Below are positions 10,570-20,678 of a stretch of DNA of 57,266 nt, in pieces; position 1 is the stretch's first letter; each line of letters begins with the position of its first letter. The DNA is from Bacteroides rodentium JCM 16496 (GTDB lineage: Bacteria; Bacteroidota; Bacteroidia; Bacteroidales; Bacteroidaceae): assembly GCF_000614125.1 (NCBI RefSeq), contig NZ_BAKJ01000033.1, forward strand, positions 1 to 57,266, read 5' to 3'. Below the pieces are notes generated by a model. The model saw only the letters and a program-made list of their open reading frames with translations, was not told the origin of the DNA and searched no databases. The position numbers and the translations under genes are program-made.

Positions 10570-12894
10570 CTATTTCCCCGTGCTCATTACCCCCGAATCA
10601 TTGTCACTGTTGTTCACCTTCCGCTGTGTCGTCTTGAAACTGCGACCGAACGAGAAGTTGTAGGAAAAGTTCACCAGGAACATGCGGGAGCTTTCTTTTA
10701 TATAATTATTTGTCTTGTAGGAGGCGAACCTGTTCCAGTTTTCGCTTTGTACTTTATAGTTATCGGTGAAAGGATTGAATGCACCGACTCCCACCCGAAG
10801 ATTCTTGTGCTTGTAATATACAGCTAACATCTGGATGTTTTCTCCTCCCGAGAGGGTTTCTCCCCAGAAATTGTTCCAATTGGTGTTTATTTGCCAGAAC
10901 AGAGAGAACTGTTTGTAACTTAATGAGGCTTCTGCCTCACAGAACCAGTTGGTGTAGGTATGCGAGTAGTGGTTGCCATGGCTCATGTAATGGTTGACAC
11001 CGCCCGTAAAGGAAAATTGCAGAATATCTCGGATGGGGCCTACGCGGAGCATGGCACGTCCGGAGAGTTTCTGCCAGTCCTTCTGATTGTCCCAAGTCTG
11101 CACTATTTTGTTGCCTTCTTGAATCTTCTCGTCCATAATGGCATTGGGACGATAGTCATAGGCTCCCCATAGATTGGTATAAAAGATGCCTTTTTTCCAT
11201 TCGTAAGTCAGTTCCGTATGATAGCACATATATGATTTCAGATGCGGGTTGCCACGACGTATCTGGAATGAGTCCACTGCTTGCTCCACATCGCTGAGGT
11301 CGCCCAATGAAGGAGAAGCATTATAGATGTTTCCATTCCAGCGGAGGTAGGAGTTGTCTGACATGGCATAGTGCAGAACGATACTCGGGTTGAAACTGTA
11401 GTTCTCGGTAGATTTGTCCTTGCCGCTCTGATTATAGTAGAAACGAGTCATGGCCACTCCCAGCCGGTAGTTTAGTTTGCCTGTCTTTCCACGGTATTCT
11501 CCGAATATGTATGTGTTCCCTTGGTGCATATTGGTTTCATAATAATGCCCGTTTCTGTATTCATTGTTAGAGTAGGACTGTGTATGGTTCAAACCGAAGC
11601 TCAATGCGTTCCCCTTGGAATATTGCTTCTCATAAATGGCCTCGGCAATCAGGGAGTATTTGTTGCCTCGGATATTGTTGTCAATATCGGTCAATATGTT
11701 CCCCAGGGTGCTTTCTTGGTAGAGCCGCTGCGATTTTTCCCGATTATAGGTGCCTACTACATTGAATACCAGGGTTTGCTTGTTTTTCAGATTCTGTTGG
11801 TAGTACAAATCCAGTGAGGGACGTGTCCAGCTCTGGTCGGTACGGTCGGTCATGTCTACCACGTCTGTTTCATCATTGGCATTATAGAGAGTTCCTTTAT
11901 AATCCCAGTGTGGCTGATTGTTTCCTCGAAGGCGGAAGGTGGCGCTGAAAAGGGAATTCTCAGAAGCCTGCAAACTATAATTTACGTTTAGGTTGTGCTG
12001 GTGCATGGTTGCCTTGCTGGGCTCTCCTTTCTCCAGGCGTCTGAGTGTAGTGCCGTCTGCCAGGTGGAATTCTTCTTCATTGTCGCGGTACATGCCGTTA
12101 AAATCCCGCGGTCCCATGTAGTAGGAGAAGCCGAATTCTGATTTTTTATGGTTTACTTTGCCGTACAGATTATAGTTTCCCCACATCGTGTTCAATCCTT
12201 GGGAAATGTCGGCACCGAAGTTTCCGCCCGTTTCGGGACGGCGCACTATGTAGTCCAAAACGACTTCGGCATTACCGTAGCGCAGTCCCGGATTGTCATG
12301 GTACTCTATACGTATAATGTCGGCAGGGCGAATGGCTTTTATCTCGTCTATTTCGGCTTTGACTCCATTGATGCGTAATTGCAGTTCTCCACCGCCGGAC
12401 AATCCAATCTCATTGTTCATGGGGTTTACTAAAATGCGTGGCAGCATCAGTTCCTGCAATAGATTCACTCCGTTTGTGGACGTTTTCATTTGTCTTTCGG
12501 ACGGAAAAACCAGTTTACGGTCGGCACGGCTGATTTGGCTGGAGCCGGTGATAGTCACTCCTTCCAGTGCGATAGAAGCACTGTCTAATACGATTGGTCC
12601 AAGGTCGGTATGGCGCTTTACTCCATTGAGGGTGATGTATCCGGTATTATACCCGATGCTGGAAAGAACAAGTCTGTAATCTCCGGCAGCCGTGTTCTTG
12701 AAGATGAATTCTCCTTCTGGACTTGTGGTCACACCGGCGACAAAAGTAGAGTCGATGGTCTGTAATACCACATTGACATACTCTATACTCTTGTCGGAAG
12801 CATCGCGGACGGTCCCTTTTATTTCTATTTTTTGAGCAAAAGCGTTTTGTGCCATACTGCCCAGCAGCATGGTTATAATCATTAATTTCTTCAT
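10570..12894 (-). CDS. Outer-membrane beta-barrel protein with carboxypeptidase-regulatory-like domain
   Basis: Large outer-membrane protein of the TonB-receptor-like superfamily. Residues 1-20 are a signal peptide ending AFA-Q. A carboxypeptidase-regulatory-like beta-sandwich spans about 22-105 (IKGTVRDASDKSIEYVNVVL). A short plug-like region follows to about 220, then a long barrel ending in VNFSYNFSFGRSFKTTQRKV. At 774 residues it is shorter than SusC proteins and lacks a SusD partner, resembling the family-3 outer-membrane beta-barrel proteins common in Bacteroidetes. Its stop lies two bases from the convergent lolD stop. The transported substrate, if any, is unknown. Confidence 0.8.
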   Translation of the reverse strand: MKKLMIITMLLGSMAQNAFAQKIEIKGTVRDASDKSIEYVNVVLQTIDSTFVAGVTTSPEGEFIFKNTAAGDYRLVLSSIGYNTGYITLNGVKRHTDLGPIVLDSASIALEGVTITGSSQISRADRKLVFPSERQMKTSTNGVNLLQELMLPRILVNPMNNEIGLSGGGELQLRINGVKAEIDEIKAIRPADIIRIEYHDNPGLRYGNAEVVLDYIVRRPETGGNFGADISQGLNTMWGNYNLYGKVNHKKSEFGFSYYMGPRDFNGMYRDNEEEFHLADGTTLRRLEKGEPSKATMHQHNLNVNYSLQASENSLFSATFRLRGNNQPHWDYKGTLYNANDETDVVDMTDRTDQSWTRPSLDLYYQQNLKNKQTLVFNVVGTYNREKSQRLYQESTLGNILTDIDNNIRGNKYSLIAEAIYEKQYSKGNALSFGLNHTQSYSNNEYRNGHYYETNMHQGNTYIFGEYRGKTGKLNYRLGVAMTRFYYNQSGKDKSTENYSFNPSIVLHYAMSDNSYLRWNGNIYNASPSLGDLSDVEQAVDSFQIRRGNPHLKSYMCYHTELTYEWKKGIFYTNLWGAYDYRPNAIMDEKIQEGNKIVQTWDNQKDWQKLSGRAMLRVGPIRDILQFSFTGGVNHYMSHGNHYSHTYTNWFCEAEASLSYKQFSLFWQINTNWNNFWGETLSGGENIQMLAVYYKHKNLRVGVGAFNPFTDNYKVQSENWNRFASYKTNNYIKESSRMFLVNFSYNFSFGRSFKTTQRKVNNSDNDSGVMSTGK

Positions 12895-12985
12895 ATTGAT
12901 ACGATGATTCTAATCCTTATTGCAGTTGGCCTTCCTGCTTTTAGGGTGTTTCTGTTTGTTAGACGAAATGGCTGGTGAAAAGGTT

Positions 12986-13016
12986 GCATCAGACATTGAA
13001 AAATGTTGCATGATGC
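12986..13016 (-). other. Hairpin after the helix-hairpin-helix gene
   Basis: GCATCA (12986-12991) pairs with TGATGC (13011-13016), and ACATT (12993-12997) pairs inside it with AATGT (13002-13006). It lies just past the stop of the minus-strand gene that ends at 13019 and upstream of the beta-barrel gene. No T-run follows, so it is a possible weak terminator or processing site. Confidence 0.4.
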
Positions 13017-13018
13017 TA

Positions 13019-13969
13019 TTATTCAAAGCAAACGTAATGGCTGATTTTTTCTAAATCGGTATCGGAGAATTCTTCGTAAAGTGCAAAAGGTTTCAGGCTG
13101 TGAAGGTCGCCTTTCTTTTTTCGGTATTCTACAAAGGCTTTTGCCTGGTAGAAGTTGATGTAAGGATGGTTGCGCAGCCTCTCTATGCTACTATGGTTCA
13201 GGTTGATGAGGCGGATGGCCCGGGTGTCGATGGAAAACCAAGACTGCAATTGGCTGGTGTTCAAATGGATTTCTTGTAGTTGCGTGATGTCGTAGAATCC
13301 TCCCAGGCGTTGCCGGTAACCGATGATTAGACGGGCAATGCCGCTACCGATGCCTGGTATTTTCTTCAGTTCTGTGGTGTCGGCGCGGTTCAGGTCGACA
13401 AGGGTCCCAGACGGATATTTTTCCGGTGCAATTCGGAAAGTAACGGCGCTGTCATTGCTTGCAGGAGAGTTGTACAATTGGACGGTTCTTGTTTCTGTGT
13501 CTTTCGGAGTGATGTGTATATAGGGTAGGAGTGCCTGATATTGTTTTTCTGTCATTCCATATATTTTCCGGAAATCTTCTGCCTCACGGAACTTCCCCCC
13601 TTTGCTACGGTAGCGGAGTATGTTCCGCGCCATCCATCCGGGCAGTCCCAGTCGGCAAAAAGTGACGGAGTCGGCAGTATTGGGATTGAAACGGGCCAGG
13701 GAGACGGTTGTCGGTTGTTTTTGGGAGGAAGAATTAAGTCTGTTGTCCCATTTTTGTTCCTTTTCTTGTATGGATGCGACGAACGATTCGTATTCTGCCA
13801 TGGCAGTGGCCTGCTGCCGGATTGCTTCATCGGAGAGAGGGCGGTTCTCTCTTTGGTATATATAAATATACCCGGAGAGAAAGACGAGAATGATGCCGGT
13901 AATCAAAACCAGTATTCCGCGCCTTTCTCCCCGGGAGAAATAAAGGAATTCTTTAAAGGGGTTCTGCAT
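13019..13969 (-). CDS. Membrane-anchored helix-hairpin-helix (ComEA-like) protein
   Basis: A single transmembrane segment (about residues 17-38) is followed by a charged linker and repeated helix-hairpin-helix motifs. The first is FNPNTADSVTFCRLGLPGWMARNILRYR near 93-120. The second, VDLNRADTTELKKIPGIGSGIARLI, is the classic ComEA-type DNA-binding hairpin, and a further degenerate copy starts NLNHSSIERLRNHPYINFYQAKA. ComEA proteins bind incoming DNA at the membrane, but with no competence genes nearby that role is only possible here. It lies six bases downstream of the NSS transporter gene and is probably co-transcribed with it. The 316-residue length is typical of the Bacteroides version. 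Confidence 0.8.
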   Translation of the reverse strand: MQNPFKEFLYFSRGERRGILVLITGIILVFLSGYIYIYQRENRPLSDEAIRQQATAMAEYESFVASIQEKEQKWDNRLNSSSQKQPTTVSLARFNPNTADSVTFCRLGLPGWMARNILRYRSKGGKFREAEDFRKIYGMTEKQYQALLPYIHITPKDTETRTVQLYNSPASNDSAVTFRIAPEKYPSGTLVDLNRADTTELKKIPGIGSGIARLIIGYRQRLGGFYDITQLQEIHLNTSQLQSWFSIDTRAIRLINLNHSSIERLRNHPYINFYQAKAFVEYRKKKGDLHSLKPFALYEEFSDTDLEKISHYVCFE

Positions 13970-13975
13970 GATGGC

Positions 13976-15342
13976 CTATTTCAGAAAACCCAGCTCATTG
14001 ATAAAAATCAATGCAATTCCTATCGGGGCAATGTATTTCAGGATGAATATCAATAGCTTGTAGACGGATACTCTCAGAGTACCGTTGTTGCTGATTTCTT
14101 CCCATACAGTTTTCTTGTCCAGATACCAGCCTGTGAAGATGGCTATGAAGAAACCGCCTAATGGCAGCATTAGCTTGGCTGTTATAAAGTCGAACAAATC
14201 GAACATATTCAGCCCGAATAGGGTATAGCCTTGCCGATGCCGAGAGACAGTGAACAGAGTACGCCCAGGAAAATACAGCCGGTTGTTACGTATCTGGCAG
14301 CCTTGCTGCGTGAGAGCTTGAACTCTTCATGCAGATAGGCGGTTACCACTTCGTGCAGGGAAATGGTGGAAGTAAGTGCTGCCAATGCCAGTAGGATATA
14401 AAACATCAGAGACAGCAGTATTGCCAGCCAGGGAATATTGCCGAACGCTTGCTGAAAGACATTAGGCAGGGTGATGAATAGCAGACTGGGACCCGCATCC
14501 GGTTGGATACCCACAGAGAAGGCGGCAGGGAAGATGATGAATCCTGCCAAGATGGCTACCATGGTGTCGATAGCGGCCACGTTGAGTGCCGTTTTGGGCA
14601 GGTTCGTATCATTGCGGAAGTAAGAAGCGTATGTACAGAGGCATCCCATCCCAAGGCTCAGGGAGAAGAATGCCTGCCCCATGGCTCCAAGGAACACATT
14701 GCCGTCCACTTTGCTGAAGTCCGGTTTCAGCAGGAATTCAATGCCTGCTCCTGCTCCGGGCAGGGATATGGAGCAGATGGCAAGGATTATCAATAGGACA
14801 AACAGCATCGGCATCATGATTTTGGCTGATTTTTCAATACCTTTCTCCACTCCTTTGACGATGATGAAATGCGTAGCCAGCAGGAACAGCACCAGCCAGA
14901 TGGCCGGACGCCAGGGGTTGCTGACAAAGTTGTTGAAGGATGCAATGAAATCAGCTGCCGACTTCCCGGCGAAACTGTTGGTAGCCGCTTCGCCGATAAA
15001 CTCAAGCGTCCATCCTGCCACAACGGAGTAATATCCCAGAATAAGGAATCCTGCCAGTACGCCCATACGTCCTACCCAGCGCCAATGTGTGCCGGGTGCC
15101 AATTTTTGATAGGCTCCTGCCGTATTGGCACGCGAGCGCCTGCCAATGAGGAATTCTGCAATCATGATGGGGATGCCGAGAATGAGCACGCAAACCAGGT
15201 ATATAAGGATAAATGCCGCACCTCCGTGATTTCCGGTCTCAAACGGGAAACGCCAGATATTGCCTAAACCGACTGCGGAGCCTGCCGAGGCAAGTATGAC
15301 GCCTAATTTGCTTCCGAAGTTGGCTCTGTCACTTTTTGTCAT
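13976..15342 (-). CDS. Sodium-dependent transporter of the NSS (SNF) family, frameshifted
   Basis: Sodium-coupled symporter of the LeuT fold, probably for an amino acid or related solute. The N-terminal signature SAGSAVGLGNIWRFPFETG, which in this family holds the unwound TM1 substrate/Na+ site, is present near residues 16-34. About eleven hydrophobic segments follow, among them GAGAGIEFLLKPDF and SLSLGMGCLCTYASYF. The frame breaks near 14229; one extra C in the CC run (plus strand) restores IGKGYTLFGLNMFDLFDF and a total of about 455 residues, normal for the family. The break is very likely an error. A TATATTTG box lies about 50 bases upstream. Confidence 0.88.
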
Positions 15343-15391
15343 AAAACGTAGATTTTTCTTTCAATTCGTTATTAATACCAGCTAAAACATG

Positions 15392-15399
15392 CAAATATA
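15392..15399 (-). promoter_or_regulatory. Promoter box (TATATTTG) for the NSS transporter
   Basis: On the minus strand this matches the Bacteroides -7 consensus TAnnTTTG, about 50 bases upstream of the transporter start. It lies back to back with the plus-strand box for the VanZ-like gene. Confidence 0.55.
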
Positions 15400-15411
15400 A
15401 AAAATGTTCTG

Positions 15412-15419
15412 TACTTTTG
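15412..15419 (+). promoter_or_regulatory. Promoter box (TACTTTTG) for the VanZ-like gene
   Basis: Matches the Bacteroides -7 consensus TAnnTTTG and is followed by GC, as in the other boxes of this window, 26 bases before the ATG at 15446. Confidence 0.55.
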
Positions 15420-15445
15420 CGCACAGTTCGTTGATAATTTGATAT

Positions 15446-15828
15446 ATGCTATATTATATTAAGAAATATCCGGTGTCGCTTTTTATTATTCTGACGGTGA
15501 TTTATCTTTCATTCTTCAAGCCGCCTTCTACAGAAATAAGCAAGATTCCCAATATAGACAAGGTGGTGCATATCTGTATGTATTTCGGTATGTCAGGAAT
15601 GTTGTGGCTGGAGTTTCTTCGCGCTCACCGGAGAGACAACGCCCCTTTATGGCATGCATGGCAGGAGCGTTTGTCTGTCCCGTTTTGTTCAGCGGAATGG
15701 TGGAGTTGCTGCAAGAATACTGCACGACATACCGTGGCGGCGACTGGCTGGACTTTGCCGCCAATACCACGGGAGCGGTGCTTGCATCAATGGTCGGCTA
15801 TTTCATTTTAAGGCCAAGGATGAAATAA
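15446..15828 (+). CDS. VanZ-family membrane protein, frameshifted
   Basis: Small integral membrane protein with about four hydrophobic segments. IDKVVHICMYFGMSGMLWLEF and FSGMVELLQEYCTTYRGGDWLDFAANTTGA match the VanZ-like family, whose conserved acidic and aromatic residues sit in these stretches. Its job in Bacteroides is unknown; VanZ proper affects teicoplanin resistance, so a cell-envelope role is plausible. The frame breaks between 15642 and 15648 in a CCCC/TTT run; one added base joins RRDNAPFMACMAGAFVCP and gives about 127 residues. Its stop lies two bases from the convergent murF stop. Confidence 0.78.
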
Positions 15829-15830
15829 GA

Positions 15831-17129
15831 TTATAAGTATTCAACTGCGGAACTTAGCTTGATGCCGTTCGACCCTTTTATCAGAATTGTTTTCCCACAA
15901 GGTTTCTCTCTTTGCAGCTCTGCGATGAGTGCGGTTACATCGGGATAACTCCGGTAAGAGTGGCGTGTGGCGGCAAATAATTCCCCTACAAGAACTACGT
16001 CCTTAAATCCGCATTCTTCCAGATAGTCTGCAATCTTCTGGTGCTCGTCGGCACTGTCTTTACCCAACTCCCGCATATCTCCCAATATCAGCATTTTGTT
16101 TTCGGTCTGCATGTTCCGGAAATTGCTGATGGAAGCCATCATGCTTGTGGGATTGGCATTATAGGCATCGATAATCAATGTGTTGTCCGCTGTTTTTTTC
16201 AGTTGTGAACGGTTGTTTTGCGGGGTATATCCGGCCAGTGCCTTGTCTATTTTCTCCGGTTCTACACCGAAAAAATGTCCGATGGTGACAGCTGCCAGGG
16301 CATTGGGGAAGTTATATTCACCGATAAGCCGGGTTTGTACTTCGTGATATTTGCTTTCGTTGCCCGTTTTCCACTCGAAGGTGAGGTAAGGAGAATTTCC
16401 GGTGACGCGTCCGTTGGTGTACAGCCCGTCCTCACTGCCGTAGGCAATTTGGCGGAGTCCGTAGGCTATCTTTTTCAAGTAGGGGTTGTCGTTATGGATG
16501 AATATGGTAGCTTCTTTCCGCGTCCGCAGATAGTCGTACATCTCTCCTTTGGTCCTGATGACTCCTTCAAAAGAGCCGAATCCTTCCAGATGAGCTTTTC
16601 CTACGTTGGTAATGATGCCGTAGTCAGGTTCGGCTATCTCTACCAGTTCCTTGATGTCTCCCGGGTGGCTGGCACCCATTTCCACTACGGCAAGGTCGTG
16701 TTCAGGGCGCAGGCGGAGCAAGGTGAGGGGAACACCGATGTGATTGTTCAAATTCCCCAAGGTATAGAGCACGTTGTGAGTTTGCGAAAGTACGGTGGAC
16801 ATCAGCTCCTTGGTAGTGGTCTTTCCGTTTGTACCCGTAATGCCGATGACGGGTGTACGCATCTGCCGACGGTGGTAATTGGCTAGTTGTTGCAAGGTCT
16901 TCAAGCTGTTTTCCACCACGATATATCGTGTATCGCCTGCGGGGGCATAGGCTTCTTCGTCCACTATGGCATAGGCACTTCCACTTTCCAGCGCCCGGGC
17001 GGCAAAGGCATTTCCGTTGAACGACTCGCCTTTCAGCGCAATGAATAAAGAGCCCTGGGGGCAGTTACGGCTGTCAGTGGTGACACTGGTGCATGTTAGG
17101 AATATCTGATGTATAGCTGTTATATCCAT
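15831..17129 (-). CDS. murF: UDP-N-acetylmuramoyl-tripeptide--D-alanyl-D-alanine ligase
   Basis: Adds D-Ala-D-Ala to UDP-MurNAc-tripeptide, the last cytoplasmic step in making the peptidoglycan precursor. The ATP-binding GTNGKTT is at residues 99-105, followed by the Mur-ligase central pattern GNLNNHIGVPLTLL and VVEMGASHPGDI and the C-terminal domain with IDAYNANPTSM. The 432 residues are typical. Its ddl partner lies about 20 kb away in the same window. A TATCTTTG box lies about 80 bases upstream on the minus strand. Confidence 0.96.
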   Translation of the reverse strand: MDITAIHQIFLTCTSVTTDSRNCPQGSLFIALKGESFNGNAFAARALESGSAYAIVDEEAYAPAGDTRYIVVENSLKTLQQLANYHRRQMRTPVIGITGTNGKTTTKELMSTVLSQTHNVLYTLGNLNNHIGVPLTLLRLRPEHDLAVVEMGASHPGDIKELVEIAEPDYGIITNVGKAHLEGFGSFEGVIRTKGEMYDYLRTRKEATIFIHNDNPYLKKIAYGLRQIAYGSEDGLYTNGRVTGNSPYLTFEWKTGNESKYHEVQTRLIGEYNFPNALAAVTIGHFFGVEPEKIDKALAGYTPQNNRSQLKKTADNTLIIDAYNANPTSMMASISNFRNMQTENKMLILGDMRELGKDSADEHQKIADYLEECGFKDVVLVGELFAATRHSYRSYPDVTALIAELQREKPCGKTILIKGSNGIKLSSAVEYL

Positions 17130-17170
17130 AGCTTTATAATTAACTAAATTTCAACATCTACTTAAATCAA

Positions 17171-17200
17171 TTTGTGTGAATCTGTGTAATCTGTGGTGAA
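17171..17200 (+). repeat. Nonamer-type repeat between murF and folP
   Basis: TTTGTGTGA, ATCTGTGTA, ATCTGTGGT, GAA: three 9-base units of the CTGTGGTGA family, in the leader region between the murF promoter box and the murF start. It is nearly identical to the copy at 9081-9110. Confidence 0.65.
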
Positions 17201-17208
17201 CCATCGTG

Positions 17209-17216
17209 CAAAGATA
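17209..17216 (-). promoter_or_regulatory. Promoter box (TATCTTTG) for murF
   Basis: Minus-strand match to TAnnTTTG about 80 bases upstream of the murF start. The nonamer repeat at 17171-17200 would lie in the transcribed leader. Confidence 0.5.
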
Positions 17217-17302
17217 TGGTTTTTAATCCTCTTCCTTTTCGGACACAAGCAAAAAACTTATCAGTTTTATGAGTTTATGTATTTTGAAACCACTTTTTTG
17301 TT

Positions 17303-17310
17303 TACATTTG
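17303..17310 (+). promoter_or_regulatory. Promoter box (TACATTTG) for folP
   Basis: Plus-strand match to TAnnTTTG, followed by C, 26 bases before the folP ATG. A TTTG at 17283-17286 could serve as the -33 element with a rather short spacer. Confidence 0.5.
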
Positions 17311-17336
17311 CAGGTACTATATAGAACAGACTGCCT

Positions 17337-18203
17337 ATGGAAATTACAACTGCCCGATATATAAATGTCAACGGTTCGCTGCTCGACCTCTCTCAACCCC
17401 GTGTCATGGGCATACTGAACGTCACCCCCGATTCCTTTTATGCCGGTAGCCGCATGCAGACAGAGTCGGAAATAGCACGCCGGGTGAAACAGATAGTTTC
17501 GGAGGGAGCGACCATTATTGACATAGGCGCTTACTCTTCCCGTCCCAATGCCGACAATGTCTCTGCCCGAGAGGAGATGGAACGGTTGCGTATGGGCCTG
17601 AAAATACTTTTTGAGATACAGCCGGATGCCGTGGTGTCGGTAGACACCTTCAGGGCGGATGTGGCAAGAATGTGTGTGGAGGAGTATGGTGTTGCCATCA
17701 TCAATGATATTGCGGCCGGTGAGATGGATGTGGATATGTTCCATACTGTTGCGGCATTGAACGTACCTTATATTATGATGCACATGCAAGGCACTCCGCA
17801 AAGTATGCAGCAGCATCCTCATTACGACAATCTTCTGAAAGAGGTCTTCTTGTATTTTGCGCGCAAGGTGCAGCAATTACGTGACTTAGGTGTGAAAGAC
17901 ATCATTCTGGACCCCGGTTTCGGCTTTGGAAAGACAATGGAGCATAATTATGAATTGCTGTCCCATCTGGAAGAGTTCCGTATTTTTGAGTTGCCTTTGC
18001 TGGTAGGTGTTTCACGTAAATCGATGATATACCGCTTGTTGGACATTACTCCTCAGGAGGCGCTGAATGGTACTACGGTACTCGATACCATCTGTTTGCT
18101 GAAAGGTGCTGACATCCTCCGCGTACACGACGTGAAAGAAGCCGTGGAAACCGTACGGATTGTGCAAGCCATGAGAAAAGAATCACTAATCACTAATCAT
18201 TAA
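17337..18203 (+). CDS. folP: Dihydropteroate synthase
   Basis: Condenses dihydropterin pyrophosphate with p-aminobenzoate in folate synthesis; it is the target of sulfonamides. The signature MGILNVTPDSF is at residues 24-34. IIDIGAYSSRP, SVDTFRADVA, the pterin-binding LDPGFGFGK and GVSRKSMI follow in the expected order. The 288-residue length is normal. The last codons (SLITNH) are built from the period-7 repeat that runs on into the spacer before dacA, so this C-terminal tail may be a product of the repeat. dacA follows 12 bases later, probably in one operon. Confidence 0.96.
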   Translation: MEITTARYINVNGSLLDLSQPRVMGILNVTPDSFYAGSRMQTESEIARRVKQIVSEGATIIDIGAYSSRPNADNVSAREEMERLRMGLKILFEIQPDAVVSVDTFRADVARMCVEEYGVAIINDIAAGEMDVDMFHTVAALNVPYIMMHMQGTPQSMQQHPHYDNLLKEVFLYFARKVQQLRDLGVKDIILDPGFGFGKTMEHNYELLSHLEEFRIFELPLLVGVSRKSMIYRLLDITPQEALNGTTVLDTICLLKGADILRVHDVKEAVETVRIVQAMRKESLITNH

Positions 18204-18208
18204 TCACT
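18179..18208. repeat. Period-7 tandem repeat spanning the folP stop
   Basis: AATCACT, AATCACT, AATCATT, AATCACT: four clean heptamers that encode the end of FolP, include its TAA stop and end eight bases before the GTG start of dacA. Confidence 0.7.
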
Positions 18209-18215
18209 GACCGAC

Positions 18216-18979
18216 GTGTTTTTTGAATTTGGCATAAAAGATTTCATAGATATTCTGCTGGTAGCTTTCCTGTTGTATTACACGTACAAGCTGATGAAAG
18301 CATCCGGTTCCATAAATGTGTTTACGGGTATCCTGGTGTTTATCCTGATATGGCTGGTGGTGTCGCAGGTGCTGGAGATGAAACTGTTAGGCTCCATCTT
18401 CGACAAGCTGGTCAGTGTGGGTGTGCTGGCGCTTATCATTTTGTTTCAGGAAGAGATACGGAGGTTCTTGCTGACGCTCGGCTCGCATCAGCATGCCAGT
18501 GCACTGGTGCGCTTCTTCACGGGAAACAAAAAGGAGAAACTGGAACATGAGGATATTATGCCGGTGGTAATGGCATGTATCAGCATGGGGAAGCAGAAGG
18601 TAGGTGCTCTGATTGTCATTGAACATAATCTGCCTTTGGATGATGTGGTGCGTACGGGAGAAATTATCAATGCCGATATAAACCAGCGTCTGATTGAGAA
18701 TATTTTCTTTAAGAACAGTCCGTTGCACGATGGAGCGATGGTTATCAGTAAGAAACGTATCAAGCGGCGGGATGTATTCTGCCCGTTTCCCATAATCTGG
18801 ACATTCCTAAGGAACTGGGGCTGAGGCATCGTGCTGCCATGGGAATTTCCCAGGTGTCTGACGCGCATGCTATCATTGTATCGGAGGAGACCGGAGGTAT
18901 TTCAGTGGCTTACAAAGGACAATTCTATCTGCGCCTGAATGCTGAGGAATTGGAAAGTTTGTTAACAAAGGAGAGCTGA
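18216..18979 (+). CDS. dacA: Diadenylate cyclase (CdaA/DacA type), frameshifted
   Basis: Makes c-di-AMP from two ATP. Three N-terminal membrane segments (about residues 10-75) are followed by the DAC domain with DGA in SPLHDGAMVI and RHR in LGLRHRAAMG, the two catalytic motifs. The frame breaks near 18764; one more G gives KRIKAAGCILPVSHNLDIP and a product of about 254 residues, usual for CdaA. The break is probably a sequence error because both halves keep family motifs. The start is GTG; the gene follows folP directly. Confidence 0.9.
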
Positions 18980-19062
18980 AGTGTGACAAAATCCCCTATT
19001 TTTACGTCATATAACTATGATATAAAACAAAAACAATATCTTATAACTAATAACTGAAAAGG

Positions 19063-20597
19063 ATGGATAGACGAAATTTCTTACGGACGGGAAGTCTGGC
19101 GATGTTAGGTTGCTGGCAATACCCTCGTTGGCTATGCCTGCGTCAGTACGCGGAGCTTTGGGAGGAGCAGATAATCAGTCTGCCGTAGCTTCGGCAATGG
19201 CTCACTTCGGCGTGACGGAAGCTGACTTGAAGAAAGTGATGGCTGTCGCTCTGGAAAAAGGCGGCGATTATGCCGACCTCTATTTTGAGCACACGTTTAA
19301 TAATAGTGTGGTGCTGATGGACGGTAAAGTAAACAATTGTGGAGCCAACATTGACTTCGGTATGGGTGTGCGCGTATTGGCAGGCGACCAGACTGGCTAT
19401 GCTTATGTAGAAGGCGTGACCGTAGAAGAAATGCTGCGTGCTGCCCGTACGGCTGCCCGTATAGCTTCTTCGGGCAAGGCCGGAAAGCCTGTGGGGCTGA
19501 CGGAAAAGACGATTGCCAAAAGCCGTTATGCCGTCACCGAACCTTGGGAAGACGTGAGCCTCAAGGCAAAGATTCCTTATCTGGAGAAACTGAACGAAAA
19601 GATTTTCTCTCTGGACAACCGGGTACGTAAGGTTCAGGCGTCTCTTATAGACAGCACTTCTCATGTGTTATTCTGTAACTCAGAGGGCGTGAGCTACTAC
19701 GATTACCGCCCGATGGTCTCTTTCATGGCAGTCTGCATCATGGAAGAGAATGGAAAAATGGAGAACGGTTATGCCGGTCGTTCTTACCGCAAAGGTTTTG
19801 AATTCATGACGGACGACATTGTGGATACCCTTGCGCGTGAAGCTGTGGACAAGACCTCCATCTTGTTCAAGGCAGTGAAGCCCAAAGGCGGCGAAATGCC
19901 TGTCGTGATGGGAGCGGGCGGTTCGGGCATCTTGTTGCACGAAGCCATAGGACATGCTTTTGAGGCTGACTTCAACCGTAAGCGTACTTCCATCTTCTGC
20001 GATCTCTTGGGCAAGAAAGTCTGCAACGAACACATCAACGTGGTAGACGACGGTACCATCGCCTTCAACCGTGGAGCCGTGAACTTTGACGATGAGGGTG
20101 TGGAAGGCCAGAAGACCTATATTGTGAAAGAAGGTATCCTGACCAGCTATCTGCACGACCGCATCAGTGCCAAGCATTACGGGGTGGCTCCTACCGGAAA
20201 CGGACGACGCGATACTTTCCGTAATACTCCTATCCCTCGTATGCGCGCCACTTATATGGAAGCCGGCAATATGAAGGAAGCGGACATCATCTCCACCGTG
20301 AAGAACGGTATTTATTGCGACGAGTTCACCAACGGACAGGTACAGATTGGTGCCGGAGACTTTACCTTCTTTGTGAAGTCGGGTTACCTTATTGAGGATG
20401 GCAAGCTGACGCAGCCCGTCAAGGATATAAATATCATCGGCAATGGTCCGAAGGCATTGGCCGACATCACGATGGTGGCAAGCAATGACAAGATTGACAA
20501 CGGTACCTGGACTTGTGGCAAGGACGGCCAGTCTTGTCCCGTCACCTGCGGTATGCCGTCGGCATTGGTCAGCAAACTGACTGTGGGAGGAGAATGA
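19063..20597 (+). CDS. TldD-family metalloprotease subunit with twin-arginine-like leader, frameshifted
   Basis: Subunit of the TldD/TldE (PmbA) protease, which trims and degrades unfolded or modified peptides. The zinc motif HEAIGH lies near residues 293-298, within GSGILLHEAIGHAFEAD. The frame breaks at 19110-19111; one extra T joins an upstream segment starting MDRRNFLRTG to LLAIPSLAMPAS. This gives an N-terminus with RR followed by a hydrophobic stretch and a plausible cleavage site, a twin-arginine-type signal that E. coli TldD lacks. The gene for the second subunit follows 81 bases later. I start at the ATG at 19063 for this reason. Confidence 0.85.
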
Positions 20598-20640
20598 CGA
20601 TTGGCAATTGTTGATAGACAATGATGAGTGAGGAAAAAAA

Positions 20641-20668
20641 TTCAATTTTCACCTTTCAATTTTCAACT
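20641..20668. repeat. Period-7 tandem repeat upstream of the PmbA-like gene
   Basis: TTCAATT, TTCACCT, TTCAATT, TTCAACT: four heptamers ending ten bases before the ATG at 20679. Confidence 0.65.
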
Positions 20669-20678
20669 TAAAAAAAGA

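Noticed and set aside
13019..13969. Competence locus around the ComEA-like protein
   Set aside because: No comEC, pilin or DNA-uptake gene is nearby; the helix-hairpin-helix fold alone is not enough.
18216..18979. Programmed ribosomal frameshifting in dacA, proB, uppS and others
   Set aside because: No slippery heptamers or stimulatory stems are evident at the sites, the genes are unrelated, and all breaks are of the same single-base-loss type, as expected from base-calling errors.
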